64,000 bases of DNA from Rahnella rivi (GTDB lineage: Bacteria; Pseudomonadota; Gammaproteobacteria; Enterobacterales; Enterobacteriaceae): NCBI RefSeq assembly GCF_019049655.1, contig NZ_JAFMOX010000058.1, positions 62,001 through 126,000 of the forward strand. The letters are read 5' to 3'. The notes under the pieces were generated by a model, which was given only the letters and a program-made list of their open reading frames with translations, searched no databases and was not told where the DNA came from. Position 1 is the stretch's first letter. Each line of letters starts with the position of its first letter. The position numbers were made by a program, and so were the translations under genes. Shown one piece after another: positions 18,764 to 27,252 of the stretch.

Positions 18764-20101
18764 TCAGGCCGTCGCCGCCTGTTTTTGCTGCATCGCTTCA
18801 AGCTGTGCCTGTTCGGCGCGGCGGGAAGCCACTTTCACGAACGGCAGATAAATCAGCACCGACACCACAATGCAGCCGGCCTGCGTGATCACAGCCCCCA
18901 TCGAACCCGCGGTAGAAAGCCAGGCGTTGATGATAGGCGGCGTGGTCCACGGCACCATGACAACCGCGCGTCCGGCAAAACCGAGGCTGGTGGCAAAATA
19001 ACCGATGGTCCCGGTGATGAGCGGCGTGATGATGAACGGGATCGCCAGAATCGGGTTCAGCATGATGGGCATACCGAAAATTACCGGTTCATTGATGTTA
19101 AAGACGCTTGGCCCGAGTGACAGCTTGGAGATTTCGCGCATCTCTTTACGACGCGTGGCGAGCATGACGGCCAGCAACAAACCGATGGTGCAACCGGAAC
19201 CCCCGATGCTCATGTACACATCCCAGAACGGCATGGTGATGATGTTCGGCACTTCATGACCCTGCTCGAAGGCCGTCATGTTGACCATGATCGCGCCCAG
19301 CAGCAGGGGTTCGCGGATAGGCTTGATCATCTGATTGCCGTGAATACCGATCACCCAGAACAGTTGCGCCACAAACATCAGCAGCAGAATGCCCGGCAGG
19401 CTTTGCATCACCGACTCCAGCGGACGCTGGATCACCTGATACACCGCATCGTACAAATACATGCCGGTGACCTGATGGAACACAAAACCGAAGGTGGCAA
19501 TGATCACCACGGTAATAATGGCCGGAATTAATGCGGAGAATGACGCCGAGACATTCGGCGGCACGCTTTCCGGCATCTTAATTCGCAGGCCGCTGTAGCT
19601 TTCGAGCTTGGAATAAATTTCTACCGAGAGGATGGCAATAAACATGCCGAGGAACAGACTTTTCGTATCGGAGAATTGTTTAGCCAGCACATCTTTCACT
19701 TCCTGCATCTGACCATTGACCATCATATCGACAGTGGTCGGCGTCACGGCAATAAAACAAATGACCGCCAGCAGGCCGGGAAATAATGATCGCGAGCCGT
19801 TAATTCTTCCTAATTCAATACCGATCAGGAAGACGGCACCAATGGTCAGGAAACTCAGCGTGGCGTAGTTAATGCTGCTCATAATCGGTTTGAGCGTCGC
19901 CAGCCATGACAACATTTCAAAGTGAGCCAATCCGTTTTTCGGATCCATCACCATGTTAGAAATTAATACGGAGAATGCCCCTACAATAATAACGGGCATT
20001 AATGTGATAAAAGCAGCTTTGATAGCCATAATGTATCTGTAGCTATTAAAGGTATTGGCGAATCCCCCGAGAGAATCGATAAAACGGTCTTTAAATGACA
20101 T
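18764..20101 (-). CDS. PTS cellobiose/lactose-type EIIC permease
   Basis: A 445-residue membrane permease of the lactose/chitobiose PTS class with about ten hydrophobic segments. The family segments SLGPSVFNINEPVIFGMPIMLNP (read in two parts: SLGPSVFNINEPVIFG and MPIMLNPILAIPFI) hold the conserved NEP substrate-binding region. It is the first gene of the minus-strand unit EIIC-GH1-EIIB-GntR-GNAT and has a strong AGAGGTGG ribosome site. The 286-bp gap upstream separates it from the divergent EIIA gene and carries two likely operators. Confidence 0.94.
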   Translation of the reverse strand: MSFKDRFIDSLGGFANTFNSYRYIMAIKAAFITLMPVIIVGAFSVLISNMVMDPKNGLAHFEMLSWLATLKPIMSSINYATLSFLTIGAVFLIGIELGRINGSRSLFPGLLAVICFIAVTPTTVDMMVNGQMQEVKDVLAKQFSDTKSLFLGMFIAILSVEIYSKLESYSGLRIKMPESVPPNVSASFSALIPAIITVVIIATFGFVFHQVTGMYLYDAVYQVIQRPLESVMQSLPGILLLMFVAQLFWVIGIHGNQMIKPIREPLLLGAIMVNMTAFEQGHEVPNIITMPFWDVYMSIGGSGCTIGLLLAVMLATRRKEMREISKLSLGPSVFNINEPVIFGMPIMLNPILAIPFIITPLITGTIGYFATSLGFAGRAVVMVPWTTPPIINAWLSTAGSMGAVITQAGCIVVSVLIYLPFVKVASRRAEQAQLEAMQQKQAATA

Positions 20102-20327
20102 GACACCACCTCTTTTAATTTTGTTTCACGCTTTGCAGGTGTTTGTTTCGCATTGACCTTTTATGCATCTGAAAGAAAAGGTGTCGCGCGAAGTAGAGCC
20201 AGATTCCGTTTCTGAGAGTGATCCTGTCGGCCACATGTCGGCGTTATTTCATCAATAATGCGAAATGTGGCATGCCAAAAAATAGCTGAATGAGAATTAA
20301 TTTCTGTGACATTGTTCTCACATGTGA

Positions 20328-20345
20328 ATATTGGAATTCCAATAT
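20328..20345. promoter_or_regulatory. Operator-like palindrome 1 (GntR/UxuR type)
   Basis: ATATTGGAATTCCAATAT is a perfect 18-bp palindrome in the EIIC/EIIA gap. It shares the TTGGnATnCCAA core of the UxuR/ExuR operator (AAATTGGTATACCAATTT). Its centre is 32 bp, about three helical turns, from that of palindrome 2, so bound regulators would face the same side of the DNA. Confidence 0.65.
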
Positions 20346-20360
20346 GATGAATTCACCCTT

Positions 20361-20378
20361 TTCTGGTATACCAATTTG
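20361..20378. promoter_or_regulatory. Operator-like palindrome 2 (GntR/UxuR type)
   Basis: TTCTGGTATACCAATTTG contains the 10-bp palindrome TGGTATACCA (20364-20373), and its right half equals the UxuR/ExuR consensus. It lies just before the EIIA ribosome site, where a bound repressor would block transcription into EIIA. Confidence 0.7.
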
Positions 20379-20387
20379 GAGTTTTCG

Positions 20388-20705
20388 ATGGAATTCGATC
20401 TGGAACAAACGGTGATGGAGTTATTGATCAACGCCGGAGAAGCACGATCTAACGCGATGATGGCGATTCAGCACGCACGTAAAAAAGAGTGGGAACAGGC
20501 TGATGCCATGCTGAAAGCCTCAGACGATGCGGCGCGTATCGCGCACAAAGTGCAGACGCAGCTGATTGGTCTGGATGAAGGCGTGGGCAAAATTCCGGTG
20601 AACCTGATCATGGTGCATTCGCAGGATCACCTGATGACCGCCATGCTGTGCCGTGAACTGGCCGAAGAGATCGTGTTACTGCGAAAAGAGATGTTTGATA
20701 AATAA
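20388..20705 (+). CDS. PTS cellobiose/lactose-type EIIA
   Basis: A 105-residue all-helical EIIA of the lactose/chitobiose class. The phospho-accepting His77 lies in IMVHSQDHLMTAM, the family signature. I start at ATG 20388, preceded by GGAG at 20378-20381; the frame extends upstream to 20331 but that part would cross both operators. It is transcribed away from EIIC, EIIB and the hydrolase, an unusual split, since in chb and cel operons the three PTS genes are co-directional. It receives phosphate from HPr and donates it to EIIB. Confidence 0.93.
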   Translation: MEFDLEQTVMELLINAGEARSNAMMAIQHARKKEWEQADAMLKASDDAARIAHKVQTQLIGLDEGVGKIPVNLIMVHSQDHLMTAMLCRELAEEIVLLRKEMFDK

Positions 20706-20739
20706 TGAGTTTATTACTCAGGAATTCCCCTGAATCCTT

Positions 20740-20845
20740 TGAGTGGCATCAGGGCGGCAACGCAATGAAACTCCGGTCACATACACAAGAATGTGACCGG
20801 GGTTCGTGAAAGGCAGCCAACGCAGAGTCAGCGCGAGGGATGACG
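20740..20845. repeat. Candidate intergenic repeat with hairpin
   Basis: Between the convergent EIIA and lysA genes lies a 10-bp stem (CCGGTCACAT 20773-20782 with ATGTGACCGG 20791-20800, 8-nt loop), flanked by CGGCAACGCAATGAAACTCC and GGCAGCCAACGCAGAG. This layout resembles dispersed intergenic hairpin repeats I recall from Yersiniaceae genomes. Only one copy is seen in this window. It may also act as a 3' terminator for lysA. Confidence 0.4.
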
Positions 20846-20849
20846 GAGA

Positions 20850-22109
20850 TTACAGTTCTAAAGCGATCAGCTCTTCTACCGTCTGACGACGACGAATCAA
20901 CCGCGGTACGCCATGTTCAAACAACACTTCCGGCAGCAGCGGGCGGGTGTTGTAGTTGGATGACATGGATGCGCCGTACGCCCCGGTGTCGTGGAACACC
21001 AGATAATCACCGATTTGCACCGCCGGTAACGGGAAGGTTTCGACTCCGCCGCCTGCCTGCTGGGTGAACACGTCGCCGGATTCACACAACGGCCCGGCGA
21101 TCACAGCATCAGTCTGCGGCTGTCCGCTCACATCGCGACCATCTGCCGGTAACAGCGAAATATGGTGATAGCTGCCGTACATCGCCGGGCGCATCAGGTC
21201 GTTAAAGCCTGCGTCGCACAGCACAAAGTGACGGCTGCCCATGTCTTTCACTGCGCGGATTTGCGCCACCAGCACGCCGGATTCCGCCACCAGGAAACGC
21301 CCCGGTTCGATTTCCAGTTTAACGTCATGCCCAAGATGCGCGGCGATTTGCTCACGCGCACGGTTCCACAGGCCATAGTAGTGGCCGGTATCAATGGATT
21401 CTTCTTCAAAATGATACGGGATCGACAGACCGCCACCGGCTGAAATCGCTTCAATATCTTGTCCGGTTTCAATCACCTGACTGACCATCGCATCGCACAC
21501 CTGCTCCAGATGACCGTAATCCACACCGGAACCGATATGCATATGAATACCCACCAGTTTCAGGCCGTACCGGCTGATTTCTGCCATTGCCTGTGGCAAA
21601 TCGGCATACCAGATCCCGTGTTTGCTGTTTTCGCCGCCGGTATTGGTTTTCTGGCTGTGACCGTGACCGAAGCCCGGATTCACGCGCAGCCACACCGGAT
21701 GCCCGGCTTTGTGCTGACCAATCTGGCTGAGCATGTCGATGGAACCGGCGTTCACCGGAATATCCAGCGCCGTCACGCGCTCCAGCGTCGGCTGATCCAG
21801 CACGTCGGCGGTAAAGACAATCTCACTGTCTTCACGGCCCGGAATAAAACCGGCCACCAGCGCACGTTCAATTTCACCCAGTGAAACGGAATCGACTTTC
21901 ACGCCCTGCTCGCGCATCAGACGCAAAATATGAATATTGGAACAGGCTTTTTGCGCAAAACGGATGACGTCGAACTGACGCAACTGCGCGATGCGCGCTT
22001 TGATGATCTCAGCGTCATACGCCCACACAGGGCAGCCAAATTGTTGCGGCAGAGCCAGTAAATTCGCGGCATTAAGCGCGGTAGACAGGTCGTTCAGGGC
22101 GCGTGGCAT
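20850..22109 (-). CDS. lysA: Diaminopimelate decarboxylase
   Basis: A 419-residue fold-III PLP enzyme that decarboxylates meso-diaminopimelate to L-lysine, the last step of lysine synthesis. The PLP lysine is Lys54 in VIRFAQKACSNIHIL. Also present are the glycine-rich AISAGGGLSIPY, LEIEPGRFLVAESG, and CESGDVF with the active-site cysteine of the other subunit. Length equals E. coli LysA (420). It is divergent from lysR, its activator, with 133 bp between starts, as in E. coli. galR is next to lysA in E. coli; here 5 kb of PTS genes lie between. Confidence 0.97.
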   Translation of the reverse strand: MPRALNDLSTALNAANLLALPQQFGCPVWAYDAEIIKARIAQLRQFDVIRFAQKACSNIHILRLMREQGVKVDSVSLGEIERALVAGFIPGREDSEIVFTADVLDQPTLERVTALDIPVNAGSIDMLSQIGQHKAGHPVWLRVNPGFGHGHSQKTNTGGENSKHGIWYADLPQAMAEISRYGLKLVGIHMHIGSGVDYGHLEQVCDAMVSQVIETGQDIEAISAGGGLSIPYHFEEESIDTGHYYGLWNRAREQIAAHLGHDVKLEIEPGRFLVAESGVLVAQIRAVKDMGSRHFVLCDAGFNDLMRPAMYGSYHHISLLPADGRDVSGQPQTDAVIAGPLCESGDVFTQQAGGGVETFPLPAVQIGDYLVFHDTGAYGASMSSNYNTRPLLPEVLFEHGVPRLIRRRQTVEELIALEL

Positions 22110-22242
22110 AAGATTTTCCGTCAGGTGAATTCAGTCATATTTCCCTCAGTATGCCGCGTGACTGACCGGCGATAAAATATCTATTTCAGGCCAGTCTATT
22201 CATTTATGATATGGGCTGTTCCTTCGCTCACCGGATAAACCC

Positions 22243-23178
22243 ATGCCTGCGATTTCCCTGCGCCATATCGAAATTTTTCATGCGGTCATGACCACCGGCA
22301 ATCTGACCGAAGCCGCCGCGTTGCTCAATACCTCGCAGCCGACGGTCAGCCGCGAACTCGCGCGCTGCGAAAAGCTGCTGAATTTGCAATTGTTCGAGCG
22401 GTTGCGTGGGCGTTTATACCCGACGGTGCAAGGGTTGCGGTTGTTTGAGGAAGTGCAGCGATCGTATTACGGGCTGGACAGGATCGTCAGCGCGGCGGAA
22501 GGCATCCGCCAGTTTGAGCAGGCGCAACTCTCGATCGCCTGCCTGCCGGTGTTCAGCCAGTCGCTGCTGCCTGCGGTGTGTAAGCCGTTTCTCGACCGCT
22601 ACCCCGACGTGAGTTTCAACATCGTGCCACAGGAATCGCCGCTGCTGGAAGAGTGGCTGTCGGCGCAGCGTCATGATTTAGGACTGACGGAAAACATCCA
22701 GACGCCCGCCGGAACCGAGCGCCAGACGCTGCTCACGCTGAACGAAGTGTGCGTACTACCGGCCGGGCATCCGCTGGCGGAAAAATCACGGCTGACACCC
22801 CAGGATTTCAGCGGCCTGAATTTTATCAGCCTGTCGGCCACCGACAGTTACCGCCATCTGCTCGACACTTTATTTACGGAACAACAGGTTTCGCGGCGGC
22901 TGGTGATGGAAACTCACAGCGCCGCGTCGGTGTGCAGCATGGTGCGTGAAGGCGCGGGCGTTTCCATCGTTAACCCGCTGACTGCGCTGGATTATTCTGC
23001 TAAAAACAGCGAAAACGGCGTCGTATTACGGGAGTTCAGCATCGCTGTGCCGTTTACCGTCAGCCTGATCCGCCCGCTGCACCGCCCCGCTTCCGCGCTG
23101 GTCACCACGTTTATTGAACACTGCCATCAGCAGGCACAACGTTTTGCCGGACGCCTTGAGGCCGCGCTGATGCGCTGA
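22243..23178 (+). CDS. lysR: Transcriptional activator LysR of lysA
   Basis: A 311-residue LysR-type regulator, the founding member of the family. The helix-turn-helix is in TEAAALLNTSQPTVSRELAR and the product follows E. coli LysR along its length (LRHIEIFHAVMT, GRLYPTVQGLRLFEEVQRS, FNIVPQESPLLEEWLSAQRH). In E. coli it activates divergent lysA when diaminopimelate is high and lysine low, and represses itself. Position and orientation beside lysA are conserved. No Shine-Dalgarno sequence stands out. Confidence 0.96.
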   Translation: MPAISLRHIEIFHAVMTTGNLTEAAALLNTSQPTVSRELARCEKLLNLQLFERLRGRLYPTVQGLRLFEEVQRSYYGLDRIVSAAEGIRQFEQAQLSIACLPVFSQSLLPAVCKPFLDRYPDVSFNIVPQESPLLEEWLSAQRHDLGLTENIQTPAGTERQTLLTLNEVCVLPAGHPLAEKSRLTPQDFSGLNFISLSATDSYRHLLDTLFTEQQVSRRLVMETHSAASVCSMVREGAGVSIVNPLTALDYSAKNSENGVVLREFSIAVPFTVSLIRPLHRPASALVTTFIEHCHQQAQRFAGRLEAALMR

Positions 23179-23181
23179 CTT

Positions 23182-23200
23182 GTAAATGATAATCATTATC
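23182..23200. promoter_or_regulatory. Fur box before the ChaN-like gene
   Basis: GTAAATGATAATCATTATC matches the 19-bp Fur consensus GATAATGATAATCATTATC at 17 positions. It lies three bases after the lysR stop and 45 bases before the ChaN-like gene, so it most likely gives iron repression of the 23.2-29.5 kb module. Confidence 0.88.
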
Positions 23201-23244
23201 CATAACATGCGGGCAGCATCCCGCTATGGAAAATGAGGATCACC

Positions 23245-24102
23245 ATGAACAAGTTTTTACTTCTGGCCATTCTGGCTCTGACCGCCTGCTCCACCGCCCC
23301 GCGCCACACCGCCAAACCGCTGACGGCGCCGGGCGGCATCATCACTGATTTGCACACCGGCGCAACCCTTTCTCCGTCTGAGTTGCTCAGCAGACTGGCT
23401 GCCCAACCCCGCGTTATCGTCGGTGAAAAGCACGACAACCCGACACATCATCAGATTGAAAACTGGCTGGTACAAAGCCTGCCGGCAGTGCGTCCGCAAG
23501 GCAGCGTGCTGATGGAAATGCTGACGCCGGATCAGCAGCCGAAAGTGGATCAGGTGAAGGCCTGGCTGCAAACCGGGCCGGACGCCCGCCCTGCGCATGT
23601 CGCAGAACTGATTAACTGGCAAAAAAGCTGGGACTGGTCGATGTACGGCGATGTGGTGATGAGCGCCATGAAAGCGCCGTATCCGCTGCTTTCTGCCAAT
23701 CTGGATCGCAGTGAAATCATGGCGTTCTATGAAAATCCGCAGTTCCCGGCCGGTACCCGTTCGGCGGATCATGCGGTACGAAACGCCATCAGCGACACCA
23801 TCCGTACCTCTCATCAGCAAAATATCGGCGCAGAACAGCTGCACGCCATGCTGGCGATCCAGCAGCAGCGCGACCGTCGCATGGCCCAGCGGCTTCTTGC
23901 CGCGCCCGCCCCGGCTTTGCTGATCGCTGGCGGTTATCACGCAGGCAAAAGTATCGGCGTGCCGGTGCATGTCAAAGATCTCGATGCGGCGGCGTCCGTC
24001 ACTGTACTTCTTCTGGCGGAAACGGGCGTGACGGTCGATAAATCTCAGGCCGATTTCGTGTGGATAACCCCGGCAGCAGCCGCTAAACCCGCCGCGAAAT
24101 GA
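23245..24102 (+). CDS. ChaN-family haem-binding lipoprotein
   Basis: A 285-residue lipoprotein with signal MNKFLLLAILALTAC (lipobox LTAC at Cys15). ChaN of Campylobacter is an iron-regulated outer-membrane lipoprotein that binds cofacial haem; the family core here is PRVIVGEKHDNPTHHQIENW, RPQGSVLMEMLTPDQQ and ALLIAGGYHAGKSIGVPVH, with several conserved histidines. I start at ATG 23245 with GAGGA just upstream, not at ATG 23233. It lies behind a near-perfect Fur box and upstream of a TonB paralogue, which supports a role in haem or iron uptake. Confidence 0.85.
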   Translation: MNKFLLLAILALTACSTAPRHTAKPLTAPGGIITDLHTGATLSPSELLSRLAAQPRVIVGEKHDNPTHHQIENWLVQSLPAVRPQGSVLMEMLTPDQQPKVDQVKAWLQTGPDARPAHVAELINWQKSWDWSMYGDVVMSAMKAPYPLLSANLDRSEIMAFYENPQFPAGTRSADHAVRNAISDTIRTSHQQNIGAEQLHAMLAIQQQRDRRMAQRLLAAPAPALLIAGGYHAGKSIGVPVHVKDLDAAASVTVLLLAETGVTVDKSQADFVWITPAAAAKPAAK

Positions 24103-24170
24103 CCCTTAAGTTATTGTGCTCACTGAATTAAAAATGTGGAGACTGTGAAAGTTTCTTGTAAAGAGCCATT

Positions 24171-24212
24171 ACAAATGATTACTATTATCAAATAATATTG
24201 AATCTCATTATC
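24171..24212. promoter_or_regulatory. Two weaker Fur-box-like sites before the TonB paralogue
   Basis: ACAAATGATTACTATTATC (24171-24189) and AATATTGAATCTCATTATC (24194-24212) match the Fur consensus at 13 and 14 of 19 positions. They fill the 125-bp gap between the ChaN-like and TonB-like genes. This suggests a second iron-controlled promoter for tonB-peptidase-receptor. Confidence 0.6.
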
Positions 24213-24227
24213 ATTTTAATGGACTAA

Positions 24228-25058
24228 ATGACCACTCACTTTCTTACCGGTACACCGGTCGCTGCGGCGTTTGTTTTGCGCCCTCAGCGCCGCATTATCG
24301 GGCTGATATTGTCCCTGACAGCACACGGCGCGCTGGCCGCCTGGTTATTGTGGTCAGCGCCCGTGCCGCCGCCGTATGAGCTGCCGCCACCCGCCGTGAT
24401 GGTGACGCTTTCTGCCAGCGTCGAAAATAATCAAACCACCAAACCGCTGCCCGTCGGCCTTCAGCAGGCGGTGGATTCGGCTGCGTCCAGCAAGCAGGAA
24501 ACAACGCCGCAGTTGCAGAAAAACATCACGCCGCCGGTAAATGAAAGCGCGGAAATCAAACTGGTTCAGCAACGTGAAAAACCGCAAGAACAGCCCAAAC
24601 GCCGCAAACCGGTACAAAAAACGCAGGAACGCCAGCAGGATCCCACCCGCGCTTCCGCCGCCAGCGCGGCTGCCCCGCCGGTCACGGCGGCGGTTTCCGA
24701 TAAAATTGCCGCACCGATGAACAGCGATTCCTCACAGACCCGCGACGCCAAAGTGACCTGGGAAACACGGGTGAAAGTGCAGCTTAACCGCCTGAAAAAA
24801 TATCCGCCGGACGCCATTTCGCGCCACCGCACCGGCGTCGCGCTGGTGGCTTTTGTCGTCGATCAGCGCGGCGAAGTGATCAGCAGCCGGTTAGTGAAAT
24901 CATCCGGCACGATGTCGATGGACGCCGAAGCGCTGGCGGTTTTACAGCGCGCCAGCCCGCTGCCGCAACCGCCGGGCGAGATGCTGAAAGCCGGTCAGGT
25001 ACCGGTGACGATGCCACTGGAATTTACCCTGAGCGGCGCAAACAGCCGCAAGTCTTAA
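24228..25058 (+). CDS. TonB paralogue (HasB-like energy transducer)
   Basis: A 276-residue TonB-family protein. A single N-terminal membrane anchor (about residues 22-44, RRIIGLILSLTAHGALAAWL) contains the conserved Ser and His of TonB-type anchors. A long Pro/Lys/Gln-rich periplasmic linker follows, and a C-terminal TonB domain (about 180-265) contains LNRLKKYPPDAISRHRTG, GEVISSRLVKSSG and SPLPQPPGEML. It couples ExbB-ExbD energy to an outer-membrane receptor. Genome tonB normally lies elsewhere, so this is a dedicated copy for the receptor at 27253, like HasB for HasR or FusB for FusA. No exbB/exbD is nearby. Confidence 0.88.
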   Translation: MTTHFLTGTPVAAAFVLRPQRRIIGLILSLTAHGALAAWLLWSAPVPPPYELPPPAVMVTLSASVENNQTTKPLPVGLQQAVDSAASSKQETTPQLQKNITPPVNESAEIKLVQQREKPQEQPKRRKPVQKTQERQQDPTRASAASAAAPPVTAAVSDKIAAPMNSDSSQTRDAKVTWETRVKVQLNRLKKYPPDAISRHRTGVALVAFVVDQRGEVISSRLVKSSGTMSMDAEALAVLQRASPLPQPPGEMLKAGQVPVTMPLEFTLSGANSRKS

Positions 25059-25067
25059 CGGAATACT

Positions 25068-27194
25068 ATGACTCTTTCACGATTGATGACGCTGCTGACG
25101 GCGGGAACGCTCTTTGTCTGCACCACCCCCTTAGCGCAGCCCGTGCCGCCGGTTGCTGAAAAGCATCCGCATATTTTGCAAATGGCCGGTGAAAGCCGGA
25201 CGGACGATTATTACTGGCTGCGCGATGACAGCCGCCAGAACCCGAAAGTCTTGAATTATCTGCGTGCCGAAAATCAGTACAGCGCCCGGATGATGTCCGG
25301 CTGGGCAGCATTAACGGAAACCTTGTATCAGGAAATGCGCGCCCGTCAGGGGGAGCACACCGAATCTGTGCCGTATGAACTGCACGGTTATCGTTATCAG
25401 CAGCGTTATCTGCCCGGCAAAGATTATGCGCAATATTTGCGTCAGCCGGTCAGCGGCAATGCGGTCTGGCAGACGCTGGTGGACGCCAGCCAGCGCGCCG
25501 CCGGGCACAGGTATTATCAGTTTGGCGGGCTGGAAATCAGCACCGACAATCTGCAGATGGCCGTCGCGGAAGACACCCAGGGACGCCGCCAGTACAGCAT
25601 CAGTCTGCGCAATCTTAATACCGGCGTCTGGCAAAATGATGTGCTGCAAAACACCTCGGGAAATATGCAGTGGTCGGCGGACGGTCAGTATCTGTTTTAT
25701 ATCCGCAATCATCCGCAAACGCTGATGCCGTATCAGGTTTTCCGTCATAAGACGGGCACGCAGGTTTCTCAGGATGCGCTGGTGTATGAAGAAAAGGACG
25801 GCGGTTTTTACCTCGGCCTTTCGCGCACGGCCTCAGACGATTATCTGATGATCGTCAGCAGCGGTAATACATCTTCCGACGTGCGGCTGATCCCGGCCGG
25901 TGAGCCGCTGGCTGCGCCGCAGCTATTCGCAGCGCGTCGTCCGGGCGTGGAATATTATCTGGACCATTATCGCGGTCAGTTTTACATCCGCTCCAGTCTG
26001 CACAGTCCGCATTTTGGATTGTATGCAACGCCGTCTGCAGGCTCGCCCTGGCAGACACTGGTCGCGCCGGATGATCAGCGGGATCTGGAAAACTTTGCCC
26101 TGTTCCGCCATCAGCTGGTGCTGCAAGTCCGCAGTCAGGGGCGCGTTCAGCTGGAAATGATCGGCTGGAAAACCGGACAGACGCGCAACGTGACGTTTGA
26201 CGAAGACAGTTACATGGCATGGCTCGGTTCAAATCCCACGCCGGACACCGACAAATTGCGCTACGGCTATTCCTCCATGACCACCCCGACGCGGATTTAT
26301 GAATGGGACATGTCCACCGGCACCCGCACGCTGTTGCAGCAGAAACCGGTGGAAGGCGTGGACCCGGCACATTACGCCAGCCAGCGGGTGATGATCACCG
26401 CGCGCGACGGCGTACAGGTGCCGGTTTCGCTGGTGTACCGCAAATCGCTGTTCCGCAAAGGCCATAATCCGCTACTGGCTTACGGCTATGGCGCGTACGG
26501 CATGAGTATGGATCCGGCGTTTGGCGCCAGCCGCATCAGTCTGTTAGACCGTGGTTTTGTCTTTGCCCTGATCCACGTGCGCGGCGGCGGTGAACTCGGT
26601 CAGCAATGGTATCAGCAGGGTAAGCTGAAAAATAAAGCCAATACTTTCAATGATTTTATCGACGCAACTCAGGCGCTGGCGCAACAAGGCTTCGGCCAGC
26701 CGGGACATTTATATGCCATGGGTGGCAGCGCGGGCGGCCTGCTGATGGGTGCGGTCATCAATCAGCAACCGGGCTTGTTTCACGCCGTGGTCGCGCAGGT
26801 GCCGTTTGTCGATGTGCTGACCACAATGTCAGATCCGACGCTGCCGCTGACCGAAGGCGAATATGAGGAATGGGGAAATCCGGCTGAGCCTGCCGCGTAT
26901 CAGCGCATTAAATCTTACAGCCCGTATGACAACGTGCATGCGGCGGCGTATCCCAACCTGCTGGTTACCGGTGGATTATTCGATTCGCAGGTGCCGTACT
27001 GGGAACCGGCCAAATGGGTCGCGCGTTTACGTACCATGAATCAGGGATCGTCAGTGATTTTACTGACCACTGAGATGGCGGCCGGTCATGGCGGAAAATC
27101 AGGTCGCCTTAACCGGCTTAGAAATACCGCGCAGGAATACAGTTTCATTATTCAGATGGACCAAAATAATAATAACCGCAATACCCATTGGTAA
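25068..27194 (+). CDS. Exported S9 prolyl oligopeptidase / oligopeptidase B
   Basis: A 708-residue serine peptidase of family S9A. An N-terminal signal peptide (about residues 1-24, ending LAQ) is unusual: E. coli oligopeptidase B (PtrB) is cytoplasmic. A seven-bladed beta-propeller is followed by an alpha/beta hydrolase domain with Ser554 in GGSAGGLLMG, Asp639 in GGLFDSQVPYW and His674 in AAGHGGKSG. These enzymes cut small peptides after basic residues or proline. It lies nine bases after the TonB paralogue and 58 before the receptor, so it is part of the iron module; it may trim an imported peptide, siderophore or haem-protein fragment in the periplasm. Confidence 0.88.
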   Translation: MTLSRLMTLLTAGTLFVCTTPLAQPVPPVAEKHPHILQMAGESRTDDYYWLRDDSRQNPKVLNYLRAENQYSARMMSGWAALTETLYQEMRARQGEHTESVPYELHGYRYQQRYLPGKDYAQYLRQPVSGNAVWQTLVDASQRAAGHRYYQFGGLEISTDNLQMAVAEDTQGRRQYSISLRNLNTGVWQNDVLQNTSGNMQWSADGQYLFYIRNHPQTLMPYQVFRHKTGTQVSQDALVYEEKDGGFYLGLSRTASDDYLMIVSSGNTSSDVRLIPAGEPLAAPQLFAARRPGVEYYLDHYRGQFYIRSSLHSPHFGLYATPSAGSPWQTLVAPDDQRDLENFALFRHQLVLQVRSQGRVQLEMIGWKTGQTRNVTFDEDSYMAWLGSNPTPDTDKLRYGYSSMTTPTRIYEWDMSTGTRTLLQQKPVEGVDPAHYASQRVMITARDGVQVPVSLVYRKSLFRKGHNPLLAYGYGAYGMSMDPAFGASRISLLDRGFVFALIHVRGGGELGQQWYQQGKLKNKANTFNDFIDATQALAQQGFGQPGHLYAMGGSAGGLLMGAVINQQPGLFHAVVAQVPFVDVLTTMSDPTLPLTEGEYEEWGNPAEPAAYQRIKSYSPYDNVHAAAYPNLLVTGGLFDSQVPYWEPAKWVARLRTMNQGSSVILLTTEMAAGHGGKSGRLNRLRNTAQEYSFIIQMDQNNNNRNTHW

Positions 27195-27252
27195 TTAATT
27201 AGAAAGCAACGCTGAGCAATAACAATTAGAAAATAAAGCCTTCTGAGGGAAT

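Noticed and set aside
20305..20322. TGTGA and TCACA as a CRP site before EIIA
   Set aside because: The two half-sites are eight bases apart instead of six, so it is not a standard CRP site, although catabolite control would be expected.
25068..27194. S9 peptidase as ordinary cytoplasmic PtrB
   Set aside because: The N-terminus has a clear signal peptide and the gene lies in an iron-uptake operon, so I treat it as an exported relative.
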